Shown in pieces: positions 23,505 to 34,902 of a stretch of DNA of 64,000 nt. Within the stretch, counting starts at the first letter, position 1, and the number at the start of each line of letters is the position of its first letter. The stretch is from the NCBI GenBank assembly GCA_025526915.1, contig JAHLKH010000032.1:120767-184766 (forward strand), given 5' to 3'. The notes beneath the pieces are model-generated. The model saw only the letters and a program-made list of their open reading frames with translations. It was not told where the DNA came from and did not search any database. Both the position numbers and the translations under genes were made by a program. This DNA is from Entophlyctis helioformis (Eukaryota; Chytridiomycota; Chytridiomycetes; Chytridiales; Chytriomycetaceae).

Positions 23505-25317
23505 TTAGGCAATGAGGTTGGGAAGCAGGATCTTGGACAGGATGCCCTCGCGCATCAGCGGCGCCATGAAGAAGGCACCGTTGATGTTCATGATGATCCA
23601 CGTGAGCGGCACGCCGATCCACTTGGGCAGCGCCGTGATGGGATCGTAGCCGAGCACACGTCCACCGATCTGGCGGACAAGCACCTCGCCGATCGTGTAC
23701 AGCGCCTGGATGATAAAGAAGCAAAAGTGCTCGCCATACGACGGCGTCTCGCACAGCACCATAATCACCCACTCGTGGATGAGCGCAGAGATGAAAAACG
23801 ACGACAGCGCGCCGACAATCGGGTGCCATGCCGGCATGCGGAAGTGCGCCGTGTTGCCGCCCTTGGCGTTGCGGCGGAGGAACGCCATCGTCGGCACAAA
23901 CACGCCGCGGTGCAGCGACTCCTTGACGATAAAGTTCCAGCGGAACGACCAAAAGTCTCTGAAGCCGACGGCGAGATACGGCGAGTTCATGATCGGCTGG
24001 TATGGCACGGCAAAGATCTCGACAAGGACATGGAAGAGGACCATGTAGACTGTTGCAGGGATCGCCGGCCGGAGAGTGTCAATGTGTCAGTGGTCAGTTT
24101 GCCAGATTCCAGTTTTGCACTTGCCAGCCCCAGTGGTCAACAGCAAGACAGCGCAGTCGGGCATCACCGACAGGCTGACAGGCTGACTGACATGCCAGCC
24201 TCGACAACCACGACTCACCAATGTTGAGAAGCAGGTAAAAGTTGAGCGAGAGAATGGCCTGGTCGGCAAACGCCTTGACCTCAAACTTGGTGAAGCTGCG
24301 GATCGGAGGATTGGTGTCGACGGGGAGGTACGTCATGTACCACACGACCGCGTTGTACAGCACCCACATGAAGAACACGCGCATGCCAATGACAGAGTAG
24401 TACGTTGCGTCGCGCTTGTCGACCGGCACGGCGTTGTCGGACGGCGACTTCTTGGGCGGCGCCGGCGCACGCGGCTTGCGGCCGTTGCTGTGCCGCGCAA
24501 ACTCGGCGAGATCCTTCTCGTAGACGGCGAGCTTGGCCTCGTACTCTTCCAGCTTCTTGGCCTTGGCCACCTCGCCGAGACGGCGCGTCTCCTTGGTCTC
24601 AAACGTCAGAAAGTACTCGTAGTAGTCGACGAGCGACCAGCGGCTGGACATGGCGCGATCGACAAAGCCGGTGTCGAGCAGACGCAGTGCGTTGATGAGG
24701 TGCTGAGCGCCGCAGTACCCAAACACGAGCCACGAGTCGGTGGTCAGCACGAGCGGAATGGCGAGGCCGATCAGGATGGGCAGCACGATGGCGACGGCCT
24801 GCGGGACCGGCTTGGTCTTGATGAGCGCATACTGCAGCAGCGGCATTGCATCTGTGCGGTGGTGCACGGCACAGGGTGGTCAGCAGGCGGTCGTCTGGGG
24901 CATGGCATTGGGCATGATGGCTGAGGATGGCTGAGGATGGTCGGGCGGCGCATCCAAGCAGCGCTGGGCGGACTTTGCGGCAAAAGAGTCCGGGTGGCAA
25001 GGCGGCAGCGACGGCGGCTGTGAGGGGCGGCCGTGAGGGGCAGGCGGGGATGTGCGGGGCAGGGAAGGGGCGGCATGCTGCCCTTGCCATCCCGCATCTG
25101 CCTTCTCCCAGCGCCGCTCGCCTGCGCAGCCCACATGGTTGCATGTACCGGCAACGCAGCAGCTGCAGCCACACACAGCCAGCCAGCCAGCCAGCCAGCC
25201 TCGAGTGCCACGACGCAGCAAGCCGAGCGCAGCAAGCCACTCACTGATGGCAAGCACCAGCACCATGCCGTGCACATGTGTGGGCGGGAACGCTTCTGCG
25301 ATGAGGCGGTTGGGCAT
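23505..25317 (-). CDS. MBOAT wax-synthase-like acyltransferase, copy A (left arm)
   Basis: Three exons: a short first one from the ATG at 25317 (MPNRLIAEAFPPTHVHGMV), a long second one near 24870-24220 and a third from about 24050 to the stop at 23505. Membrane helices are evident (AVAIVLPILIGLAIPLVLTT, FFMWVLYNAVVWYMTYL). The wax-synthase/MBOAT signature GFRDFWSFRWNFIVKESL is followed by the putative catalytic His in FFISALIHEWVIMVL. The loop between the helices is Lys/Glu-rich and cytosolic in appearance (EVAKAKKLEEYEAKLAVYEK). Such integral ER enzymes move acyl groups from acyl-CoA to alcohols, sterols or terpenoids; the substrate here is unknown. All exons read identically in protein to the right-arm copy. 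Confidence 0.85.
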
Positions 25318-25901
25318 GGACGGGGGGCGGCTTGATGAGGCGTGTGGGTTGGCGGGCAAGTCGGCGATCGCACAAAGGCGTCTGTGCGACGAGCGGGCGG
25401 CTGTTTCGAAAGCCGGCCTGCAGCAAGGGCGACGCAACCCGCGGATCGGATGATCTTTTGGGCCGTCTGGCGCCTCTGCTTCTGTGACTGCGCGTCGACA
25501 GCGCCGCCTCCACCATACAGCCGAAGCAGCGCGTCCATCATGCGAGACAGCTGCTTGCTGGCGGCTGGCCACTCTCGTCGCTCTGCTGAACGTGCACAAC
25601 GCACTTGACTCCGCTGCTGTCTGGCGGATCTGAACGCACACAAGGCAGGATTCGATATTGGCATGCGATCGGTTTCCAAGGCAGCCTTGCCTTTACTGGA
25701 CTTGTGCCACTGACGGCTTTGCGGCCATGACGACATGCAACGCACAGCCAGCCTTGTGGATTGGCAAACTGACAGACATGGACTAACAACCGACATGCAA
25801 AGGCGATTGTTGATGGCTCATGACGCCTTGAACAGAAACGATCGCACCAGAAGGGAACACGCCTGTGACTGACAGCATCTTGCCATTCGTTGATCTCCAG
25901 A

Positions 25902-28452
25902 TCACTCATACTCGTCATCGTCAAACTTGAGCTGGATGTAGTCTTCCTCGTCGTCCTGCTCCTCTGGGTAGGTTTGCCAGATGCCGTCCATGCCCACATC
26001 ATCGCCCGTGATCTCGTCCTCATTGCCGGCGCTTGAGCCTGCCGTTTGCTGATCATCCATGGCCGTCGCGTCTCCTGCTGCTTGCCACCATGTCAGTTTC
26101 ACAATGCCGGCTGCAACATGAACGGGAACTCGTACCAGATGCACTTGCATGTCTGACCTCCTCAAACAGGTGGCTGTTTATGTGCTGGAACTTTGTGGCA
26201 TTTCCAAAGACGCGATACACCACTCTGTCGGCAGATGCAGCAAGCGTGAGTTTCAGTCATGCCGCGTCTGGACAATGCTGACTTACGCGGCAAACAACAG
26301 AACGAACTGCTTGCATGACCATTGGTTCGTGTCTGGATGTGCCATCCATTCATCTGGCAGCTCACTGCATCGCAGCATTGGCATAGTTGCACTGCCCGTG
26401 CTGCAATAACAATCGTATCTCTTCCCTGCCACACATTGCCATTCACATCGTGTCAGTTGCCAGCCACACACACAACAGCCATCGAAAGGGCAACCTTTGA
26501 ATGCGCGACTCTTCAGCTGTGAGTGGCCGACGTTCCCTCGTGCCAAGTATCCTTGCATATGGAATCAGGCGACGCCTGATCCTCACAAGAGATGAACCAG
26601 CTGGATCGGGCAGCTGGCCAATATTCTTTGGTGCAACTTCGCTGAACAGTCTAGCACTTGCAGACTTGAGTGTCATGACAAGCTGCTGCTGCTGGTCTTG
26701 TGTCAACGAGGCGACTGTCAGATCCAGAGACGGGACATCGAGTCGGCTGCTGATTGTGGCGTCATCCACAGACTGGCATGCGTCCAGCCATGCTTGCGAA
26801 GTGGCGAGAGCTACATCGGCTGTTATCTCTGAGACAGCCCAATCATCGTATTAATGGTCTCGCATGCCAGCTGTTCATGCAAACATCCAAGGCAGATCCA
26901 TCCATCCTGCTTACCAGATGCAGTTGCTGTTCTGACCTCATCAAACAGGTGGCTATTTGTGTGCTGGAACGATGCAGCATTAGCACGGGTACGATGCACC
27001 ACTCTGTCGGCAGATGCAGCAAGCGTGAGTTCCAGATATGCCGCGTCTGGACAATGCTGACTTACGCAGCGAACAACAGAATGAACTGCTTGCACGACCA
27101 TTGCTGCGTGTCCGAGTGTGCCATCCATTCATCCAGCTGCTCACTGCATCGCATTATGGCATACTTGCACTGCCCATGCTGCAAAAACAATCGTATCTCT
27201 TCCCTGCCATACATTGCCATTCACATCGTATCAGTTGCCAGCCAGACACACAACAGCCATCGAAAGAGCAACCTTTGAATGCGCGACTCTTCAGCTGTGA
27301 TCGGTATTCGTTCCCTCGTGCCTAGCATACTTGGATTTGGAAACAAGCGACGCTTGATCCGCTCAAGGGATGAACCAGCTGGATCGGGCAGCTGGCCAAT
27401 ATTCTTTGGTGCAACCTCGCTGAGCCTGGCGAAACTTGCAGACTTGAGTGCCGCGACAAGCTGCTGTTGTTGGTCTTGTGTCAACGAGGCGATGGAGAGG
27501 TCAAGCAATGCCGACAAGCCGGAATGATCCAATGATCTGGCAACTTTGTCCGGCAGCGGCATGCTTTGCAGTTGAAGCAAGATGTTGTCTGTTGCTGTTG
27601 ATGATGGCGAGTCTGTGCGTTGTTCGAGTGGCTTGGCTCTGCGTCTGCGAGGCTGGCGATGGTGATCCGGCGATGCAAGCGAAAGGCTGCTGGTTGTGTC
27701 TGCATCAAGTGCATCGGATGGGACTGCTGATGAGCGAGATCGCTTGGCAAGACGGCCGGTGTGGATGGCATCTGGTGCGTCTGCATCAACAGCCATGCTG
27801 CGCTGTGCCATCAACAACGGCTGCCCATCATGGCGTTCCTCGTGCTGCTGCTCAAGCGGCTGCTCGGGGATGTGCTGCTGGACCATCGACAACGGTGACT
27901 GTGCTTTGCTGCGTGCGGTCAGCCAGACGATGCAGACTGGACAGCAGACGCAACCGAGAGCGACGGGCACGCAGACTCACTCGGCATCTGCACGAGAGGC
28001 AGACTGCGCAACAACTACAACAGCGACCGCCTGGTTGAGGTTCCGGATGGCAACAGTGTGCTCGTTGGACACATCCGCCAGCTCATTGACATACTGCGAC
28101 AGGCTGTCGTGCTCGTCGCTCAGCTGCCGGTGTGCCTGGACAGCAGGTCGAACTTGTCGCGCAGTTGCCACAGCAGCTCCTGTGGTGCATGCAGTGTGAG
28201 CCAGCCAGCCACTCTCTGCCACTCCCAGCCCGCCAGCCACTGCAACCAGCCGCACTGACCGCCATATCCGCCAGTGTTGGCTGGCTGCCATTTCCACACG
28301 CGCTCATTCGCGTTGTCGCGGTCGTGGTGTGTCGTCGCGAGTCAAGGAAACCATCAGGCTGCCCCGTCTCCCTTGTGCTGTCCTGCACGCAGATGCTCTT
28401 GCAGCTCTTCCCGCAAAGCCACTCGAAACTCTTCCACTCGTTGCTCTCGCAC
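25902..28452 (-). pseudogene. Module-protein paralogue, left-arm copy, frame-broken
   Basis: Compared with the right-arm copy this shows a lost ATG (now GTG at 28452-28450) and 2-nt deletions near 28370 and 28133. Another 2-nt loss lies in the last exon near 26110, just before the AAGIVKLTWWQA segment. In contrast, the exon from about 27930 to 27290 is intact here and joins LQSMPLPDKVARSLDHSGL to module 1 (LSIASLTQDQQQQLV), which the right copy cannot do. Module 2 is recognisable near 26760-26280, and the acidic end (EEQDDEEDYIQLKFDDDEYE) reaches the stop at 25902. I call it a decaying duplicate, unless the breaks are assembly errors. Confidence 0.6.
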
Positions 28453-28524
28453 AGACAGCAGAAGCAATCGTCACCAACCATGCCAGACGGCTGTTGACGG
28501 CCGCTGGCAGATCAAAGGCATCGC

Positions 28525-28857
28525 ATGTGCAAGATGGCCAAGAGACTCGCAGCCCACATCAAGAGCATCCATCACGAGAGGTTGCGCACCAGATCTGCAT
28601 TTGCATCTTCATGGGGGAGCGTTCGCGGCGAACATCGGATGGCAAGGCAACAGGAGATCCATGAACGCACTGCGATGCACATTGACGCATTCATCGCACA
28701 CAGGTCGCTGTTGAGCAGATCAACGCTGTCCGAGCTGGACACAGCAGTTGCAAGAGCAGAAGTGGCAGCACGTGAAACTGCAATGCGGCGTGTCCCTGCA
28801 AACAAAGGCATGAGGTTCATTGCGGGTCTCAGATATACGTGGATGATCAATAGATGA
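28525..28857 (+). CDS. Small hypothetical ORF divergent from the module gene
   Basis: This 110-residue frame (MCKMAKRLAAHIKSIHHERL to MRFIAGLRYTWMINR) has a charged, helical composition (SELDTAVARAEVAARETAMR) more protein-like than its antisense. The right arm keeps the second half on its minus strand (55978-56172), but there an in-frame TAG separates the halves. It could be an exon of something larger or a chance ORF. No family is recognised. Confidence 0.25.
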   Translation: MCKMAKRLAAHIKSIHHERLRTRSAFASSWGSVRGEHRMARQQEIHERTAMHIDAFIAHRSLLSRSTLSELDTAVARAEVAARETAMRRVPANKGMRFIAGLRYTWMINR

Positions 28858-28912
28858 ACTGGAGGATGGAGGAGAGATACACAAGCGACATGGGTCACAA
28901 TTTCCTGGCTGA

Positions 28913-30674
28913 TCAGACAACAAAGTTGGGGAGCTGGATCTTGAGGAGGACACCCTCGCGCACGAGCGGGTTTGTGAACAGCGGCGAGCCAAGCGCCATA
29001 AAGTACCACGTCACGATCAGGCCAAGCCATTTTGGTGCAGCATCGATCGGATCGTATCCGAGGGTCTTGCGGCCGGTCTGGCGGATGAGCACCTCGGCAA
29101 TTGTGTACACGGCTTGGAGGACAAAGAAGAGCAGGTGCTCAAAGTAGGTGGGCTCGTCACAAATGACTGCAATGAACCACTCGTGGATCATGCCACTGAC
29201 AAAGAAGGTCATGATGGCACCAACAATCGCGTGCCACGCGGGCATGCGGAAGTGGGCCGTTTTACCGCCAGGCGTGATCAAGCGCAAGAGAGCCATCGTG
29301 GGCTGGAACACGCCGCGACGCAGCGACTCCTTGACGATAAAGTTCCAGCGGTGGGACCAGAAGTCTCTGAAGCCGACGGAGATGAACGGCGAGTCCATCA
29401 TGGGCTGGTACGGGACACCGAAAAGCTCAACAATGACATGGTAGAGGACCATGTAGACTGTTGCCGCATGGTGGATGGTGTTTGTGTGTTAGTCACGAAA
29501 CCCGATGAGGTGGCAGCGCCTAAAGATGCACTCACCCAGATTGAGCAGCATGTAGATGTTGATGGACAGCATGGCCTGGTCGACAATTGCCTTGGCGTTG
29601 TGCAGCACAAAGCCACGGATCGGAGGGTCGGGGTTGACGGGCAGGTACTTCATGTACCAAACGACGCCGTTGTACATGACCCACATGAAGAGCACACGCA
29701 TCGTCAGAACGGAGTAGTATATTGCATCGCGCTTCTCGACCGGCACGGCGTTGTCGGACGGCGACTTGCGAGGCGCGGTAGGTGGACGCGGCTTGGAGCC
29801 TTTCGATCCGCTTGCTGTAAAAGCGGCCATCTCTTCGCGGTATACGGCGAGCTGGCGCACGTACTCCTCCTGCTTCTTGGCCTTGCCGGCCTCCTTGATG
29901 CTGCGGGTCTCTTTCGTCTCGAAAGTGAAAAAGTACTCGTAGTAGTCGATGATTGTCCAGCGAGACGACATGGCAGGAGCAACAAAGCCCGCATCGAGCA
30001 GACGGAACGAGTTGATCAAGTGCTGCGCGCCGTAGTATCCGTTGATGAGCCACGAGTCGCATGAAATCACAAAGGGCAGCACGAGACCGATGAGGATCGG
30101 AACGACAATAACTGCCCACTGCGGGACCTTGCGGGACTTGATGAGGGCATACTGGAGAACTGGAAGCACGTCTGCGCTCGTTGTTGTTGGCAAAGTGTAC
30201 GTGTGAGGCGGTGTGGGCGATGGCAGGCGGTGTGGGCGATGACAGGTCGGAGCGGAGAAGGCGGGACGACGGATGACGGATGACGGCAGATCAGACGAGG
30301 AGACGTTGGCGGTGGCGGAGGCGGGTGTCAGACGAGCGTTGGCGCATCCCGTGACAGGCGGCAGAACAGTCGTCAGCAAGAGGCAGATCAGCAAACAGGA
30401 CGATGTAGAGGACAGACGGATCAGCAGCTGGGGGGCGCTGTGCAGTTGATGGACAGAGGTGCTGCAGACAGTGCGCGGAGCAGCCGACACTGGTGCACAG
30501 CACCACCCACAACAGCAACTCTCGGCAGTCTGCATCACGCAGCCGCCCCCAAGCACATCCTCGACGGCATCGCCAAGGAAACGAGGCCGCGGCACACTCA
30601 CGAGCAACAAGCGCAATGGCGACTGCAGGCACCAAGACGGGCTGGATGGCAGCCGTGATGATTCTGTTGGGCAT
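28913..30674 (-). CDS. MBOAT wax-synthase-like acyltransferase B
   Basis: It has the same three-exon plan as copy A. Exon 1 starts at the ATG at 30674 (MPNRIITAAIQPVLVPAVAI), with donor GTGAGT after VA. Exon 2 runs from about 30175 to 29535 (VLPVLQYALIKSRKVPQWAV, RWTIIDYYEYFFTFETKETR). Exon 3 runs from about 29460 to the stop at 28913-28915. The signature is GFRDFWSHRWNFIVKESLRR, and the His is in FFVSGMIHEWFIAVI. Apart from its divergent exon 1, it is closest to C, sharing an FRDFWSHRWN and RRGVFQPTMALL block that A has in altered form. It is an integral membrane acyltransferase; substrate unknown. Its stop lies 14 bp from the left-arm breakpoint. The 350 bp upstream, to the stop of D, show no other gene. 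Confidence 0.83.
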
Positions 30675-31024
30675 GGCGACTTGTGGCGACTTGCAGATAA
30701 CTTGGACTGGGCTGGCGAGATGAGGCTTGGATGTGACGGAGTGGGGCTAGCCGACGTTCAGGCAGTTGATGTTGAACGCCTGGGGAAGGCGGGGAAAATT
30801 CAGCCTCGGTCGTGTGAGCTGCCGAGAAGGCGCTGCCGAGAAGGCGCAGTGGAGCCAGATCGGTCGAAAGCAAAACTCGTGCAAGCGGCGAAACTGACGT
30901 ATAGCGGTACCTTGGCATTCACGTGACAGCTTCGGCATCGCTCCAGCAGCCACTGCTGTTGAAGAGGGCCAGGCAGAGAGGGGGCGATGGTGCGGAGGCA
31001 CATTGAAGTTGGACCGGTATTCAT

Positions 31025-32451
31025 TCACTGAAACGCCGCATGGCGAGCAGCCGACCACCACGACCGAAGAGCGTCTGCGGCTGCCGGCGGAATGGCCTTG
31101 GTCGCGGTCGAGTCGCGCATCCAGGGGGCAAAGAACATGGGCGCTGTGCACAGCAGCATGGCGGCAGTCACTGGCACAGAGATCCACTTGGGGGTCTCCT
31201 CAATGGGGTTGAAGCGCAAGACGCGGAGGCACAGGCTGCCAACAACCATCTCAGCGACCACCAGGCCGCCGTGGACGAGGAAGAAGACGCCTTGCTCCCA
31301 CGTCGTTGGCTTGTCTGTCATGGCAAAGACGGTGTACTCGTGCAGCGCCGAGCTCAGCAGAAACGTGCAGATGCATGCAACGCCAACGTGCCACATGGGC
31401 GGCGATGCCGACGAGCGCGACGTTGGCGGAGGGTTGATCTTGCGCAGTTGGCCCAGAACAGGCACAAAGGCGACATCACGGAGCGACTTTTGGACAATGT
31501 GGTTCCATCTGAACGACCAAAAGTCGCGAAGGCTTGTTGCAAGAAACGGCGAGTCCATGATGGGCCGGAACTGCACGTTGAACACCACCGACCACACGTG
31601 GAACGTGCTCGTGTAGGCTGTTGGAGGCATGCGCGTCAGAGTGGGCCGTGTGCAGGGAGGTGTGCGCAGGGGAGTGTGTCCATGGCATGCATCGACACTT
31701 GCCTGCTTGCAGCAACGAGTACAGCAGTGCAACATACACCAGCAGATCTATGCCAAACTTGGCATCGTCAAACATGAACAGCCGCATCTCGGGGATCGGG
31801 TCGTTGGCAGGCACGATGACCAAGTAGGACAAGCACAGGGCCACGACCAGGACATTCACAGCCACCTTGATCGCCACGCCGGCCGCATACGTCCACGTCT
31901 GCTTGCTGCGAGGCACGATCGACGAGATGGACCGCTGCAGACGAGCCACACGGCGAGCAGCGGCCTGGGAGCGGTCTCCCTTGGCAACCGCCATGGCCGC
32001 CTGCTGCAGCCGCTTGCGCAGCTGTGCCTCCTCCAGCGCTCGAGTCTGCGGTGTCTCGAACGTCACAAAGCACTCGACAAAGTGCGGCAGCGAGATGACC
32101 GACAGCAGCGAGCGCGGCATGAACGACATGGACACGGTGCGGAAGGCGGTGAAGATGGCATGAGCGAGCAGCACGTTCCAGAGGAAGCCGTAGAAGCCAG
32201 AGTGCCGCTGGATGACGAGCGGGATGGACAGGGCAACGGCCGACACAGCAACTGCCACCAGCGGCGGCGGGATGGAGGAATGGCGGACGCTCGCAAAGAA
32301 CAGCAGCACCAGCACGGCTGTTGTGCGTGTGTGCAGGCTGGGTCAGCGGCCAGGCGTTGGGGACGAGCAGCACGCAGGTCGGCAAACACTCACGGATGGC
32401 GAGCTGCACCAGCCAGAGGTTGACGTCGACGGGGTCCCACACGAGGAGCAT
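31025..32451 (-). CDS. MBOAT wax-synthase-like acyltransferase D, divergent
   Basis: Exon 1 begins at the ATG at 32451 (MLLVWDPVDVNLWLVQLAI) and splices to a second exon at about 32315 (VLVLLFFASVRHSS). Exon 3 begins near 31620. Helices include LVAVAVSAVALSIPLVI and GVAIKVAVNVLVVALCLSYL. The signature is SLRDFWSFRWNHIVQKSLRD, and the candidate catalytic His sits in FLLSSALHEYTVFAM, where Trp after Glu is replaced by Tyr. The loop between helices is basic rather than Lys/Glu mixed. It is clearly an older paralogue than A, B and C. It lies between ZIP and B on the same strand with 300-350 bp gaps, each presumably holding a promoter. The product is unknown. Confidence 0.78.
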
Positions 32452-32746
32452 TGCAGTCGCGTTGCATCGCTTGCTGCAGTCTTGGGAAGGAAGCCAAAGG
32501 CAGTGCACCAGATCTGCGATGAATGCGAGATGGATCTGTGGTGGAGCTGTGGTGGATCTGGATGGTGGGTCAGCAATGGCAGTCTGTCCAGTGCTGCGAG
32601 CTGCGAGTGGGGGGGGTCATCGTCGCCAGTGGCCAAGACTCGCGGCTGGCAGGCAGACAAAAAGAGAATGTGTGGTGGTACAATGGTACTTTATGTTGGA
32701 GTGGTAAGGATTATAGGAAGCACGGAGGAAACGGCAGACGTCCAGT

Positions 32747-34142
32747 CTATGCCCACTTGCCAATGATGGCCATGGCCGTGCAGCCAACGTACATGGCCAG
32801 CAGCTGGACCGTCTTGTACGGAGCAGACGCACCGCGATACGTCTTGCCCGAAAAGTGCGGCGCGACAATGTTGACCAGCGCGTCGTATGCAAGAATGCCG
32901 GCCGAGATGGCGTCAAGGATGCCCGTCGACAGCAGCGTGCTCGAGGCGTTGGCGTTGAACGTCTCGTGGATCATGATGCCAATGGCAATGCCGACCGGCG
33001 TCGTGAGCGTGTAGAACAGAACCATGCCGAGCGCCATCGACCAGCGCTTGAAGTTGGCCTCCATGACCACGGCAGAGAGCGCCATGCCCTCAAAGAACTG
33101 GTGGAACGTGAGCGCAACGAGGAGCGTGGTGAACTCGGCGCTCTCGACGCCGAGCGTGATGCCGATGATGATCGAGTGCGTGGCGATGCCGAGCTCGAGA
33201 ATGTACACCATCAGGTGCTTCTCCTGCGTGTGCATGGCAACGCCGCCGTGCGTGTGGCCCTCGTGGTCGACCGTGTCGCTGCTCACCTTGACAAGCGACA
33301 GCTGGCTGCTCTTGGGCTCGTTGCTCTTGGGCTCGTCGGCGCGCTGCACAGCGTTGCCATCCTCGATCGTGGCAGCGTGGTCGTGGTCGTGGCTGTCGTT
33401 GTTGTTGTTGGCGGCAGCAGACTGAGCCTTGCGGATGGCCTCGCCAGCGAGGGTCTGGATGAGATGCGTGAAGAAGATGCCTGCAAGAGCAAACACGGCC
33501 GCAAAGGCCTCGTAGCTGTGGAAGGACTCGGGCAGACACTCGTTGGTGAGAGCGCCGTTGGCTGGGATGAACATGTGGATGAACGCCGTGGCCAGAATGA
33601 CGCCTGCGCCGAACAGCTTGAGCAGCGTGATGATGACCTTGCCGTTCTGTGGTGGTGTCGGAGAGGCGAGAGGCGAGAGGCGAGAGGCAGAGAGGCGAGA
33701 GCACACGCATAGCGCAAGGATGCCAGGTCAGTCGGGCGGCCATGGGCGGAACAACAACAACCACGGCAGCAGGCAGCAGCAGGCAGCAGCAGGCAACGAC
33801 AACGTCAGACACACCTCGGACGACACAAAGCGCTTGCCGAGGATGGGCAGCAGCGTGCCCAGGAACGAGGTGGCCATGATGATGAAGATGGCCGCAATGT
33901 GGAGCGTGCGGTCGTAGCCGCCCTCAAAGACAAAGGCGCAGGCGTCGGCCTCGGCCTCGGCTGGTGGTCAGTCGGTGTGGTCGGTTGGTGTGGACGGTCG
34001 GTGTGGTTGGTGGTGGACAGACAGGCGACCCGTGGATGTGAGTGTGCAGGCAGCGCAGACAGCACAGGCAGTCCAAGTGCAGCAACTCACCGACAGAAGC
34101 GACGGCCTCTTCGACGGGCATGGTGGTGTTGTCGGCGCTCAT
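32747..34142 (-). CDS. ZIP-family zinc/iron transporter (ZRT/IRT-like)
   Basis: Three exons: 34142-34091 (MSADNTTMPVEEAVASV), 33960-33815 and 33646-32747. The protein has eight predicted helices, starting LHIAAIFIIMATSFLGTLLP and LLKLFGAGVILATAFIHMFI. A cytosolic loop contains the metal-binding His cluster DSHDHDHAA and a second one, DHEGHTHGGVAMH. Helix IV carries ELGIATHSIIIGITLGV with the HSxxxG motif, and helix V ALTFHQFFEGMALSAVV with HxxxE; both line the ZIP metal path. The end is MYVGCTAMAIIGKWA. It probably imports Zn2+ or Fe2+ across the plasma membrane or a vacuole. It interrupts the MBOAT cluster, with no obvious functional tie. Confidence 0.92.
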
Positions 34143-34902
34143 GGCTTGCAAGTGTGTGTGTGTGTGTGGGTCTGAGTGAGTGAGTGTGGATCGCAGACGA
34201 CGCAGGACCGATGAGGTCGCAGGTCCTGAGAGGTCGCTGCTCCTTTTATTCGCTGCCGCCTGCCGCTGCTGCTGCACACGGCGCAGCGGGTTTCTCCGAC
34301 GCAGCAAAGAGCCAGCTGCGATGGCGCGATGTCTGGCCAATCAGATGCGCGCATGCCACCACGCGGCAGGTACTCGCTCGCATCACCGCAGCCAAGCAGC
34401 GCAGACCTGCACAACCATCGCGCCGAACGGGACTTGCCGACACGCACATTGCGCAGCTGGACAGGTCGCCGTCTGCGCAGGTCCCCCTTGTCTCGATCCA
34501 CACGCCCACTCGCCGTCCATCCGCGCACGCTCATTGGCTGCCCACACTTCAGAGCCGCCAGTCCAATGCCACAACAGATCGCGCCAGACAAACGGTCGAC
34601 TGGCCTGCCATGTGAATGTTGGCAACAGCAGGCATCAGCAGCATCGCCGCACAGGTCCGCTCTCTGTGCAGGTCCTCACACCAGATGAGCCGCTGATGGC
34701 GCCATCTCGCCAGCAGTCCACGCAGACTGAGCACACTTGCAGGCGGTCTCGAGCAGAGGATTCATTCGGCAGACGGCCATGAGACAGGGCACTCTGCAGC
34801 AAGCAAAGATACGAGGATGGACATGAGCGCATACACAAGGCGTGGCGGAGGCGGCACCAACGGAGCAGCACCAACGGCAGCAGCAGCAAGCAGGCTGCTT
34901 AC
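34143..34902. other. Intergenic, upstream of ZIP and downstream of MBOAT C
   Basis: This 760-bp stretch contains a (TG)n run at about 34149-34160 just upstream of the ZIP start. Both strands have many overlapping short ORFs of random composition. I see no gene, only the ZIP promoter and the 3' flank of MBOAT C. Confidence 0.5.

Larger units (their letters stand above)
23303..28899. repeat. Left arm of a large inverted duplication
   Basis: The reverse complement of this segment recurs at 55916-61574. Matching breakpoints were read directly: CACATCAGACGCGTCAGTCA at the left end and the TGGGTCACA end near 28899. Coordinates pair as x + y of about 84,877 at the MBOAT end and 84,815 at the far end, so net indels total about 62 bp. 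The arm carries the last 49 bp of the upstream module gene, MBOAT A, and the decayed module gene. I saw no transposase, terminal repeat or target-site duplication. Confidence 0.93.
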